NCBI GenBank assembly: GCA_023381565.1
Contig: JAMCRR010000067.1
Span: 1 to 36,023, forward strand
Origin: Chloroflexota bacterium
GTDB taxonomy: Bacteria > Chloroflexota > Anaerolineae > Anaerolineales > Anaerolineaceae
Direction of reading: 5' to 3'
Length of the DNA: 36,023 bases
The notes below the pieces were generated by a model that was not told the DNA's origin, did not search any database, and worked only from the letters and a program-made list of their open reading frames with translations. Below, piece by piece: positions 22,654 to 30,447 of this stretch (its first letter is position 1; every line of letters starts with the position of its first letter). The translations under genes and the position numbers were made by a program.

Positions 22654-24069
22654 GTGAAAATATCCATCCAGCATCGCCGGATCGTAGCCGCGCGGGAAAT
22701 ATGACCCGCTGTTGCGTTCCTGGATATAATCGCCGAAATATTTGCCGGCAGCGATGCGCTGCAGCATCTCCACCAGGTGATCCACCTCAGCGGTGGTGTT
22801 ATAGCAGCCGAAGCTCGCCCGCACCAGCCCGGGCAGGTTGCGCCGGTCGTTGCTCAGCACTTCGTCCTTGAACTTCCGATAAACCTCCCCCTCCACCTGC
22901 AGCAGATGAAGAATGTAAGGATGGGCGCAAAAGCACCCATCGCGCACCCCGATCCCCCCTTCGAACGCCAGGACTGCGGCAACTTTGGCATGCGGGACGC
23001 CTGCAACGTCAAACGAGATCACCCCCAGCCGGTCGTCCAGGTCCTGAGGGTCCGCCGAGCCGTAGACACGCACCCCTGGCAAAGGAGCGAGTTTTTCCAG
23101 GGCGTAAGCCGTCAACTCCCGCTCGTGGGCTTCAACCACTTCCATCCCTACCCCGCTCAGCACCTCCAGGCTGGCAGCCAGCGCCACCGCTCCGATCACA
23201 TTGGGGCTGCCGGCTTCGTCTCGCTCGGGTGGCTCCGCCCAGTGGACTTCGTCCACGGTGACGACCTCGATCGTGCCCCCGCCCCGGTAATCCGGAGGCA
23301 GGTTGGCGAAAAATGCTTTGGGACCCACCAGGGCTCCAGCACCATAGGGGGCATAGATCTTGTGCCCCGAGAGAGCCACGAAATCCAAATGCTGCGACGT
23401 TCCATGGGGCCCCATATCCACCACCCGGTGCGGAGCAAGCTGGGCCGCATCCACCAGGATCAGCGCCCCAGCCTGGTGGGCCATCTCGGCGATCTGGTGC
23501 ACGGGAGGCACGAAACCGGTCACGTTAGAAGCCCCGGTCACGGCCACCAGCCTGATCTTCCCGGAATGCTCCTTCAGGCGTTTTTCCATCTCGGCCAGAT
23601 CGAGCCTGCCCTGAGGGTCCACACCCACATGCACCACATGCGCCTTGTTCCGCCAGGGTAAATCGTCGGAATGATGCTCCATCAAAGTGGTAATCACCAC
23701 ATCGCCGGACTTCCAATCGATCACGTTCGCCAGGGTATTGATCGCCTCAGTGGTGTTCTTACCGAAGATGACCACGTCCTTTTGCGGGTCAGCACCTACG
23801 AAGCGCGCCGCAACCTCGTGAGCGTGCTCGTACGCCCGGCTGGATATCAGAGATTTCCAGCCCGCACCGCGGTGCACGCTCGAATACCACGGCAACAGAT
23901 TGCTCACCGTATCCTGGACCTGGCGCAGGGAAGGGGTGCTGGCAGCGTTATCCAGGTAGGTATAGGTACGCATGCTGCCGTCCAATAGAGGAACTTGCCG
24001 GTCGATGCCCACAATATTTCCGCGCAGGGTTTCGATTTTGCTCAGGTACGTTGCAGTTTGGTCTGTCAC
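22648..24069 (-). CDS. Class V aminotransferase, SufS/cysteine-desulfurase-like
   Basis: 473 aa PLP enzyme. The PLP Lys237 is in SGHKIYAPYGAG, the N-terminal substrate loop is TYLDNAASTPS, and EHHSDDLPWR and DAAQLAPHR match SufS/CsdA-type enzymes. The active-site loop reads RDGCFCAHP (Cys379 and Cys381), where SufS has a single Cys, so a desulfurase-type Cys is available. It is ~60 residues longer than SufS, with an extra C-terminal tail ending in FPRGYDP. No suf or isc genes are adjacent. It overlaps the gntR gene by 4 bp (GTGA; start codon GTG), so a catabolic C-S or amino-group reaction fits better than Fe-S assembly. Confidence 0.85.
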   Translation of the reverse strand: MTDQTATYLSKIETLRGNIVGIDRQVPLLDGSMRTYTYLDNAASTPSLRQVQDTVSNLLPWYSSVHRGAGWKSLISSRAYEHAHEVAARFVGADPQKDVVIFGKNTTEAINTLANVIDWKSGDVVITTLMEHHSDDLPWRNKAHVVHVGVDPQGRLDLAEMEKRLKEHSGKIRLVAVTGASNVTGFVPPVHQIAEMAHQAGALILVDAAQLAPHRVVDMGPHGTSQHLDFVALSGHKIYAPYGAGALVGPKAFFANLPPDYRGGGTIEVVTVDEVHWAEPPERDEAGSPNVIGAVALAASLEVLSGVGMEVVEAHERELTAYALEKLAPLPGVRVYGSADPQDLDDRLGVISFDVAGVPHAKVAAVLAFEGGIGVRDGCFCAHPYILHLLQVEGEVYRKFKDEVLSNDRRNLPGLVRASFGCYNTTAEVDHLVEMLQRIAAGKYFGDYIQERNSGSYFPRGYDPAMLDGYFHL

Positions 24070-24809
24070 GAAAACTTTCCTCCCAGGGTCAGAGTATCGA
24101 AAACAGGTGAGATTTGGCCTGCATCGGGGCCAGTATGCCCCGTCAGGCCGCTGCGGACGTTGTTCATCACGGCTTCGGAGACGCGCTCGGCCGAACGGGC
24201 AATCTGGCTTTGCACAATCTTTACCGCCAGGTCGTCATCTCGTTTGAGCAGCGCTTTGGCCAGCGCCAGATGCTCGTCGCGCATCTCCTCGGCGCTGTCT
24301 TTCAAATCCAGGCCGAGGTGAAAGACGCGAGTCAGCTCATCCAGCAGCTTCGAGAGGGTCTCTGCCAAGCGCTGGTTGCCGCTCAAGGCGGCGATGGCGG
24401 TGTGGAAATCGGCGTTCAGGCTGAGGAAGCGGGTGTAATCTTCCCAGTCGTTGTAGCGATAAGTAAAATCCGCCAGAGTTAAGATGCGGCGCAACTGCTC
24501 TTCGGTGCCGCGCAGAGCAGCCAGACGCACGGCTGCCGACTCGAGGATGCTGCGCAGCTCGAAAAGCTCGCGAATACCGGAATAGGTCACCGGGCTGACG
24601 ATATAACCCGAACGCGGTACCGGCGTAAGCAGCCCTTCGTGCGCAAGGCGCTGCAGGGCTTCGCGCACCGGGGTCATACCGGTCTGGTACTGCTCGGTAA
24701 GCTGGGATTGGACGATCTGCGATCCCGGAACGAGCCGGCAGGTCAGGATATCTCTGCGTATATTCTCGTAAGCCTGATTAGATAGTTTCATTTGTTTATA
24801 TTCATCCAT
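24066..24809 (-). CDS. GntR-family regulator, FadR/FCD type
   Basis: 247 aa. Winged HTH at ~8-75 (AYENIRRDILTCRLVPGSQIVQSQL, TPVREALQRLAHEGLL). An all-helical FCD effector domain (~85-220) has the metal-site pattern FELRSILESAAVRLAA, LNADFHTAIAALSGN and DEHLALAKALLKRD. FCD regulators usually sense organic acids or amino-acid derivatives. It is co-transcribed with the class V aminotransferase and divergent from the amidohydrolase-P1 peptidase-threonine-synthase-like operon, so it probably controls both arms. Confidence 0.92.
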   Translation of the reverse strand: MDEYKQMKLSNQAYENIRRDILTCRLVPGSQIVQSQLTEQYQTGMTPVREALQRLAHEGLLTPVPRSGYIVSPVTYSGIRELFELRSILESAAVRLAALRGTEEQLRRILTLADFTYRYNDWEDYTRFLSLNADFHTAIAALSGNQRLAETLSKLLDELTRVFHLGLDLKDSAEEMRDEHLALAKALLKRDDDLAVKIVQSQIARSAERVSEAVMNNVRSGLTGHTGPDAGQISPVFDTLTLGGKFS

Positions 24810-24817
24810 TAAATATT

Positions 24818-24877
24818 ACTGATATATTAGTAGTATACCATTTTTCAGGACAGACGGTAGAATATTTTGGGATGGTA
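24818..24877. promoter_or_regulatory. Candidate GntR operators in the divergent promoter region
   Basis: ACTGATATATTAGT (24818-24831) is a palindrome with one mismatched pair. TACCAT (24836-24841) and ATGGTA (24872-24877) form a wider inverted repeat, and the second overlaps a TACAAT -10-like box (24876-24881) in front of the amidohydrolase gene. The region is AT-rich compared with its surroundings. Confidence 0.45.
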
Positions 24878-24910
24878 CAATAGTTTCTCATCCTGGATTT
24901 GGAGTTGATC

Positions 24911-26548
24911 ATGGCATATGATTACGATCTGATACTGCACGGTGGGACAATCTACGACGGCGGCGGAGTGGCTCCCTTTACCGGCGATGTGGCTGTGGTT
25001 GGTCAGAAGATCGCCGCGGTGGGCCGCCTGGACGGCGCCTCCGCCCGCCAGGTGGTCGACGTCTCCGGCCTGGCTGTTGCGCCCGGTTTCATCAATATCA
25101 TGAGCTGGGCGCCGATCACCCTGATTATCGACGGCAAATCGCAGTCCGATATCCGCCAGGGCATCACCCTGGAGGTCTTCGGTGAGGGCTGGTCCGAAGG
25201 CCCGCTCACCGATGAAATGCGCCTCGAAGTTCTGGCGCAGCAGGGCGATCTGAAGTACGAGGTCCCCTGGACCAGCCTGGGCGATTACCTGGAATATCTC
25301 GAAAAACGGGGCGTCTCCACCAACTTCGCCTCCTTCGTCGGGGCGGATACCGTGCGCATCTATGCCCTGGATCACGAGAACCGCGCACCCACAAAAACCG
25401 AGCTGGACCTGATGAAGCGCCTGGTGCGCCAATCCATGGAAGAAGGCGCCATGGGCATGAGCACCGCCCTCATCTACGCCCCCGGCTGCTACGCCTCCAC
25501 CGAGGAGATCATCGAGCTGGCCAAAGTGGTTTCCGAGTACGACGGCATTTATATCTCCCACTTGCGCAGCGAGGGGAACAGCTTCCTGGAGGGTGTGGAT
25601 GAGCTGCTGCGCATCGCACGCGAAGCCAACATTCGCTCTGAAATCTATCACCTCAAAGCCATGGGCGAGAAGAACTGGCCCAAGATGGAGGCGGTCCTGC
25701 AGAAAGTCGAGGAAGCCCGCGCTCAAGGGCTGCGCATCACCGCCGACATGTACACCTACACCGCCGGCGCCACCGGCCTGGGGGCCACCATGCCGCGCTG
25801 GGTGGAAGAGGGCGGTCACAACGCCTGGGTCAACCGGCTGAAAGACCCCGCCATTCGCGAGCGGTTGCGCGTGGAGATGACTACCCCCACCGATGCCTGG
25901 GAAAATGTCTACCTGATGGCTAAGGGCGGCGAGAATATCATCCTGAGCGAGCTCAAGACGCCCCAACTTAAGCCTCTGATCGGCAAAACCCTGGCCGAGG
26001 CTGCCCGGGCACGCGGGAAATCCGAGATCGACACCATCTTTGACCTGATCGTGGAAGATAACAGCGGCGTGGGGATCGTTTATTTCATCATGTCCGAAGA
26101 GAATATCCGCAAGCAGCTCCAGCGTTCCTGGGTCTGCCTGGGCTCCGATTCTCCCTCGCAGGCGCCAGAAGGGATTTTCCTCAAATCGGGAGCGCATCCG
26201 CGTGCTTACGGCACCTTCGCCCGTTTCCTGGGCAAATATGTGCGCGATGAGCAAGTCGTCCCACTGGAGGAGGCAGTGCGTAAAATCACCTCGCTGCCGG
26301 CCAATACTCTCAAAGTAGCCGATCGCGGCTGGCTGAAGCCCGGCTATTTTGCCGATATTGCCGTCTTCGATCCGGCCAGGGTTCAGGATCACGCCACCTA
26401 TGCGCAGCCGCAGCAGTACGCCAGCGGCATGGTACACGTTTTCGTCAACGGTCAACAGGTGCTGCAAGATGGCGAGCACACAGGCGCCACCCCCGGCCAG
26501 ATTGTGCGCGGGCCCGGTTGGAAACGTAAACCGCAGAATTCTCGATAA
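24911..26548 (+). CDS. D-aminoacylase-like amidohydrolase lacking the HxH metal motif
   Basis: 545 aa from ATG 24911 (GGAG 6 nt upstream; a TTG at 24899 is less likely). Overall it matches the N-acyl-D-amino-acid deacylase group of the amidohydrolase superfamily: DLILHGGTIYDGGG, VAPGFIN, SDIRQGITLEVFGEG, AMGMSTALIYAPG, SHLRSEG, DMYTYTAGATGLGA, GSDSP, LPANTLKVADRGWLKPGYFADIAVFDP. After APGF, where the family has D-x-HxH-D, residues 61-66 read INIMSW with no His. The bridging Cys is Glu92 (GEGW). His217, His247 and Asp413 remain. A mononuclear metal site is therefore expected, or a changed reaction. First gene of a three-gene operon. Confidence 0.87.
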   Translation: MAYDYDLILHGGTIYDGGGVAPFTGDVAVVGQKIAAVGRLDGASARQVVDVSGLAVAPGFINIMSWAPITLIIDGKSQSDIRQGITLEVFGEGWSEGPLTDEMRLEVLAQQGDLKYEVPWTSLGDYLEYLEKRGVSTNFASFVGADTVRIYALDHENRAPTKTELDLMKRLVRQSMEEGAMGMSTALIYAPGCYASTEEIIELAKVVSEYDGIYISHLRSEGNSFLEGVDELLRIAREANIRSEIYHLKAMGEKNWPKMEAVLQKVEEARAQGLRITADMYTYTAGATGLGATMPRWVEEGGHNAWVNRLKDPAIRERLRVEMTTPTDAWENVYLMAKGGENIILSELKTPQLKPLIGKTLAEAARARGKSEIDTIFDLIVEDNSGVGIVYFIMSEENIRKQLQRSWVCLGSDSPSQAPEGIFLKSGAHPRAYGTFARFLGKYVRDEQVVPLEEAVRKITSLPANTLKVADRGWLKPGYFADIAVFDPARVQDHATYAQPQQYASGMVHVFVNGQQVLQDGEHTGATPGQIVRGPGWKRKPQNSR

Positions 26549-26561
26549 ATTGAAGAGAACG

Positions 26562-27692
26562 ATGGATCCGATACCCAATCAACCTCTCTCCCCTTCAAAG
26601 AATGAACGTCCCCGCCTCAACGACCTGGGGTTATCTCTGGGTTTGCTTGAGCCGGGCCCCCTGAATGCTATTACCGACGTCGCCGGCGTTAAGGTTGGGC
26701 ACACTACCATTCATCCCCCCGAAAATAGACCTGTGGCGGCGTGCACGGGGGTATCGGTCATCCTTCCGCACGAGAATAACCCCTATCAGCAAAAAGTGAT
26801 CGCCGCAACCCACACCATCAACGGGCACAGCAAGACCACCGGTCTGGAGCAGGTGCGCGAGATGGGCGTCCTGGAAACGCCCATCGCCCTGACGAATACC
26901 CTGTGCGTGGGCCGCGCCTGGGATGCCCTGGTCACCTGGACGCTGGCTCAGAACGAAGATATCGGCCGCACCGGCATCAGCTTGAACCCGGTGGTGGGTG
27001 AATGCAATGACATGGTGTTAAACGACCTGCGCGCCAGGCACGTCCGCGAAGAGCACGTGCTGCAGGCACTCGGCGAGGCCCGCTCAGGCGAAGTGGAGGA
27101 AGGCGCGGTGGGCGCCGGGACGGGTATGATCTGCTACGGATTCAAAGGCGGGATTGGCACATCCTCCCGCAAGGTGGGTGATATTACCCTTGGCGCTCTC
27201 GTGTTGGCAAATTTCGGGTCCCGGTCGCAGCTGACTATCGGCGGCGTTCCCGTCGGAAGGGAGCTGCTGGATTGGCCCACTCCGCGAGACCAGGTGGATG
27301 GATCGGTGATCATCGTGATCGCCACCGACGCCCCTCTTTCAGCGCGCCAGCTCGGCCGCATCGCCCGGCGCACCGGGCTGGGTCTGGCTCGCACAGGTTC
27401 CACAGCCGGCAACACCAGCGGCGATGTGGCCATCGCATTCTCCACCGCTCAGCTTATCCCGCAATATCCGCAGGGCAACCGGCTTCCCATCGAATGCCTG
27501 GTCGAAACAGAAATGAATCCCCTTTTCCAGGCGACGATCGAAGCCACGGAAGAAGCTGTGGTCAACGCATTGCTGCAAGCCACAACCACCACCGGTCGGG
27601 AAGGGCGCACCATTTACGCGCTGCCGGTCGACCGCCTGGTCGAGCTGATGCAGCGCTACGGGCACCACCAGGCTCACCTGCCCTTTTCATAA
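26562..27692 (+). CDS. P1-family aminopeptidase (DmpA/BapA-like, self-processing)
   Basis: 376 aa from ATG 26562; an upstream in-frame ATG at 26349 lies inside the previous gene and is rejected. Peptidase family P1 (DmpA L-aminopeptidase D-esterase, beta-aminopeptidases): LNAITDVAGVKVGHTTI, TGVSVILPH, GVLETPIALTNTLCVG, NPVVGECND, VGAGTGMICYGFKGGIGTSSR, VLANFG. The mature enzyme arises by cleavage before the nucleophilic Ser, here Ser286 in AGNTSGDVAIAFST. The usual Gly before it is Thr285, a small deviation. Acts on N-terminal residues of short, sometimes beta- or D-containing peptides. 13 nt after the amidohydrolase gene. Confidence 0.9.
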   Translation: MDPIPNQPLSPSKNERPRLNDLGLSLGLLEPGPLNAITDVAGVKVGHTTIHPPENRPVAACTGVSVILPHENNPYQQKVIAATHTINGHSKTTGLEQVREMGVLETPIALTNTLCVGRAWDALVTWTLAQNEDIGRTGISLNPVVGECNDMVLNDLRARHVREEHVLQALGEARSGEVEEGAVGAGTGMICYGFKGGIGTSSRKVGDITLGALVLANFGSRSQLTIGGVPVGRELLDWPTPRDQVDGSVIIVIATDAPLSARQLGRIARRTGLGLARTGSTAGNTSGDVAIAFSTAQLIPQYPQGNRLPIECLVETEMNPLFQATIEATEEAVVNALLQATTTTGREGRTIYALPVDRLVELMQRYGHHQAHLPFS

Positions 27693-27705
27693 TCGAGGAA
27701 ATACC

Positions 27706-28800
27706 ATGGATCATTACATTTGTCCAAACTGCCACCGCAAGTATCCGATCAAGGAAAACCACTGGGAATGCAAATGCGGCTCCATTCTGGAGTTAGAGCC
27801 GACGCCCGTCTTCGATCCGCAGAAGATCCGACGTGACGAAAACAGCCTCTGGCGCTACGCGGCCACCCTGCCGGTGGATGCCCCCGAGAATGTCGTTACC
27901 ATGGGCGAGGGTTGGACGCCCCTGGAACCGATGGTGCAAAATGAGCCCGAGCTGCTGGTGAAGCTCGAGTATAACAACCCGACCGGTTCATATAAAGACC
28001 GCGGAGTGACCGTGTTGGTCTCCAAGTTGAAAGAGGAGGGGGTAAAGGAGGTTGTAGAAGATTCATCCGGCAATGCCGGGGCTGCCCTGGCAGCCTATGC
28101 AGCGCGGGCGCGCATCCTCTGCCATATCTACGTCCCTGCCTCGCATTCCACGGGTAAGATGAGGCAGATTGCCGCCTACGGCGCCGATCTGGTGCCGGTG
28201 CAAGGCTCGCGCAAAGACACCTCGCTGGCTGCGATCGAAGCCGCACGCAAGAGCTACTACGCCTCGCACGCCCATAGCCCTCTGTTTGTCGAAGGCTGCA
28301 AGACCATGGCATACGAGCTGTGGGAGCAAATGGACGGCCAGGTGCCCGGGATCGTCTTTACCCCCCTGGGTCAGGGCTCGATCTTGCTCGGCCTCTACAA
28401 GGGTTTCAAAGAGCTGTACGATGCCGGTTACGCCGACCGGGTACCGCGTTTGGTCGGCGTGCAGGCGCAAGCCTGCGCCCCCCTGGCGAATGCCTTTCAA
28501 GCCGGCGCGGACCATGCCTTGCCGGTGGAAGTGGGCGAGACCAGCGCCGAGGGCATCAAGATTGCCGACCCCGTGCGCGGGAAGGAGCTCCTTGCAGCCA
28601 TGCGCGACTCGCAGGGCGACTGCCTGGCCGTCTCCGAAGAGGAGATTGCCCTCGCAAAAACCGATCTGGCCCACAACGGCTTTTATGTCGAAGCCACCTC
28701 CGCTGTGACCCTGGCGGGATACCGGCAGATGCTCTCCATTGGCCCTATACCCAGCCCTGCTGTTTTAATTCTCACCGGTTCAGGGTTAAAATCTGGGTAG
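27706..28800 (+). CDS. Threonine-synthase-like PLP enzyme with N-terminal zinc ribbon
   Basis: 364 aa, fold type II PLP family. Residues 1-30 hold a zinc-ribbon-like set (Cys6, Cys9, Cys22, Cys24). The PLP Lys97 lies in NPTGSYKDRG, DSSGNAGAALAAYAAR binds the phosphate/substrate region, and TPLGQGSILLG and a final TGSGLK are present. Threonine synthases share these motifs. The setting in a catabolic operon with a P1 peptidase and an amidohydrolase, under GntR control, suggests a lyase or dehydratase acting on a released amino acid instead. True threonine synthase cannot be excluded. 13 nt after the previous gene, ribosome site GAGGAAA. Confidence 0.85.
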   Translation: MDHYICPNCHRKYPIKENHWECKCGSILELEPTPVFDPQKIRRDENSLWRYAATLPVDAPENVVTMGEGWTPLEPMVQNEPELLVKLEYNNPTGSYKDRGVTVLVSKLKEEGVKEVVEDSSGNAGAALAAYAARARILCHIYVPASHSTGKMRQIAAYGADLVPVQGSRKDTSLAAIEAARKSYYASHAHSPLFVEGCKTMAYELWEQMDGQVPGIVFTPLGQGSILLGLYKGFKELYDAGYADRVPRLVGVQAQACAPLANAFQAGADHALPVEVGETSAEGIKIADPVRGKELLAAMRDSQGDCLAVSEEEIALAKTDLAHNGFYVEATSAVTLAGYRQMLSIGPIPSPAVLILTGSGLKSG

Positions 28801-28842
28801 AATGATTTTCTCATCCAATATTCACCCAAATCCTATTGAATT

Positions 28843-28873
28843 CTACATTGACGGAAAATCCGTCATCCTGTAG
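28843..28873. promoter_or_regulatory. Strong two-part hairpin upstream of the HTH gene
   Basis: TGACGGA (28849-28855) and TCCGTCA (28859-28865) pair perfectly around AAA. The flanking CTACA (28843-28847) and TGTAG (28869-28873) extend the stem. There is no T-run directly after it, so it is either a weak terminator for the preceding operon or a regulatory structure for the next gene. Confidence 0.5.
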
Positions 28874-28972
28874 ATTTACATAGAATTTTCCACCTAAGGA
28901 GCGTCAAATACGGGAGGCCCACAAAAAACAAGACAGGGTCAGCACCTGCTGGCCAGGGACGAATGGCTGAAC

Positions 28973-29548
28973 TTGAGCCAGGCTGCACAAATGCTGGGGG
29001 TTCATCCAAGCACCGTTCGCCAATGGTCGGATCAAGGCCGTCTGCCGGTCTACCGCACCCAGGGAGGGCACCGGCGCTACCTGCGCAGCGAGGTTACCCT
29101 GTGGAAACAGACGCAAGATGGTATCGAGACCATTGATACCGAGGGCATGGTTGAAAATGCCATCGGTCACCTGCGCATCCAGATCGACCACGGCCACCTG
29201 GATACCGAAACCTGGTACCGCAAGCTCGACGCCGAAGCGCGCGAGCAGTACCGTATCAGCGGTCGCCTCATCTCTGAGGAGCTGTTTTCACCGGTAAACG
29301 GCCCTCAACCGAGCGCCTGGTCAATCGGTCACGATTACGCTTCTCAGGGCAAGCGCAACCACCTGACGCGTGCCGAAACCGTCCAGGCGTATTTATTCTT
29401 CCGAAACGCGCTGCTGGATTCTCTCATGCAGACCTTTGAAGAAGCCCGCATCCATTCTTCGGCTGCCTGGGCAGCCATGCTACACAAAACCCTCCTCTAT
29501 ACCGACCAAATCCTCCTATCCATCCTGGATAATTATGGAGGTAGCTGA
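28973..29548 (+). CDS. HTH DNA-binding protein with RsbR-like C-terminal domain; start uncertain
   Basis: At least 191 aa. The N-terminal excisionase/MerR-type HTH is LSQAAQMLGVHPSTVRQWSDQGRLPVYRTQGGHRRY. The C-terminal half (GRLISEELFS ... HLTRAETVQAYLFFRNALLDSLMQTF) resembles the RsbRD N-terminal globin-like sensor domain. The TTG at 28973 would cut into the first HTH helix. The open frame continues upstream to a stop at 28895-28897 without ATG, GTG or TTG. The extra residues LLARDEWLN look like real protein. An AAGGAG (28896-28901) stands 8 nt before an in-frame ACG (28910), and CTG codons occur at 28946 and 28949. Probably a regulator for the two membrane-protein genes after it. Confidence 0.75.
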   Translation: MSQAAQMLGVHPSTVRQWSDQGRLPVYRTQGGHRRYLRSEVTLWKQTQDGIETIDTEGMVENAIGHLRIQIDHGHLDTETWYRKLDAEAREQYRISGRLISEELFSPVNGPQPSAWSIGHDYASQGKRNHLTRAETVQAYLFFRNALLDSLMQTFEEARIHSSAAWAAMLHKTLLYTDQILLSILDNYGGS

Positions 29549-29552
29549 CCCG

Positions 29553-29702
29553 ATGGCCAAACACCCGCCTTCTACCCGGTTTTCCCCGACCTTTTGGACC
29601 CAACGCTGGATACCGGTTATCCTGGCGATATTAGCACTGGCATTAATCGCAACGGTGGTAATCGTTCTCCTGGCCATGCTGGGCTTGATGCCCGGCGCAT
29701 GA
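29553..29702 (+). CDS. Small single-span membrane protein, 49 aa
   Basis: ATG 29553, 4 nt after the stop of the HTH gene, with GGAGG about 11 nt upstream. A polar N-terminus (MAKHPPSTRFSPTFWTQRW) is followed by one long hydrophobic helix (~20-46, IPVILAILALALIATVVIVLLAMLGLM) and a short tail. I recognise no family. Its place between a regulator and a multi-span membrane protein suggests a shared module. Confidence 0.65.
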   Translation: MAKHPPSTRFSPTFWTQRWIPVILAILALALIATVVIVLLAMLGLMPGA

Positions 29703-29733
29703 GTTTCACTTACGTTACTCTTCTGGAGGTCCG

Positions 29734-30447
29734 ATGAACTTTGTCTCGCTCATCTCAACCCTGATCACGTTCGTCTTTATCATCGCCCTGCTCAGGCGAT
29801 ATGCCAGAAAAGGGGGCACCTATCTCCTGGTTTGGTCGGTTGGATTCCTGTTTTATGGCCTGGGTACGTTATCTGAAGTCATCCTATCGCAGACCTTCAG
29901 CGGAACGATGCTCAAAATCTGGTATCTGAGCGGAGCCATGCTGACTGCAGCCTGGCTTGGGCAGGGAACCATTTTCTTGCTGGTGCGCCGGGGCAGCCTG
30001 GCGCGCATTCTGGCGGTCGTGTTGGGGATCGTCTCGCTGATCTCGATCGCCCTGCTTTTTGCTGCTCCTCTCACCTCGGCCGCTGCAGCCTACCAAACGA
30101 ACCAGCCGATCTCCAGCCAATATCAGGCTATTCTCACCCGCAGCACGGGGATCATCGTGCTGACAATTTTGCTGAACATCTATGGCACCATTGCGCTGGT
30201 GGGCGGGGCGATTTTCTCGGGTTATCTTTTCTGGCGAAAGAGAGTGCTGCTCAACCGGGTGGTCGGTAATATCTTGATCGCCGCGGGAGCGCTTGCGCCA
30301 GCCATGGCGGGCTCGTTCATCAAAGCCGGGTTGGTGGATATGCTCTACATCAGCGAGCTGGTTGGCGTCCTGGTCATGTACCTGGGTTTCTTGCAGGCTA
30401 CAGCAAGCGCAGCGCCCAAAACCGCCATCTCACAGCCCTCCGATTAG
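29734..30447 (+). CDS. Seven-helix integral membrane protein of unknown function
   Basis: 237 aa with about seven TM helices (approx. residues 3-21, 27-51, 57-82, 88-113, 138-165, 176-199, 203-222) and a short polar tail. There is no enzymatic domain. The arrangement recalls the 7TM sensing halves of some bacterial kinases, but here it stands alone. Good ribosome site (GGAGGT) before ATG 29734. Co-directional with the HTH gene and the 49-aa peptide. It ends convergently with the DedA-like gene, overlapping it by 4 bp. Confidence 0.8.
   Translation: MNFVSLISTLITFVFIIALLRRYARKGGTYLLVWSVGFLFYGLGTLSEVILSQTFSGTMLKIWYLSGAMLTAAWLGQGTIFLLVRRGSLARILAVVLGIVSLISIALLFAAPLTSAAAAYQTNQPISSQYQAILTRSTGIIVLTILLNIYGTIALVGGAIFSGYLFWRKRVLLNRVVGNILIAAGALAPAMAGSFIKAGLVDMLYISELVGVLVMYLGFLQATASAAPKTAISQPSD

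Noticed and set aside
22648..24069. SelA or selenocysteine lyase to match the selenoprotein
   Set aside because: The sequence is SufS-like with a Cys loop; nothing in it indicates selenium specificity, and its operon is catabolic.
26349..26561. Upstream start for the P1 peptidase at 26349
   Set aside because: It lies inside the amidohydrolase gene, and the added residues are a frame-shifted reading of that gene; ATG 26562 fits the family N-terminus.
24845..26578. 577-codon open frame on the - strand opposite the D-aminoacylase-like gene
   Set aside because: Gly/His/Asp-rich product with no recognisable domain; mirror of the real gene caused by GC-rich third positions.
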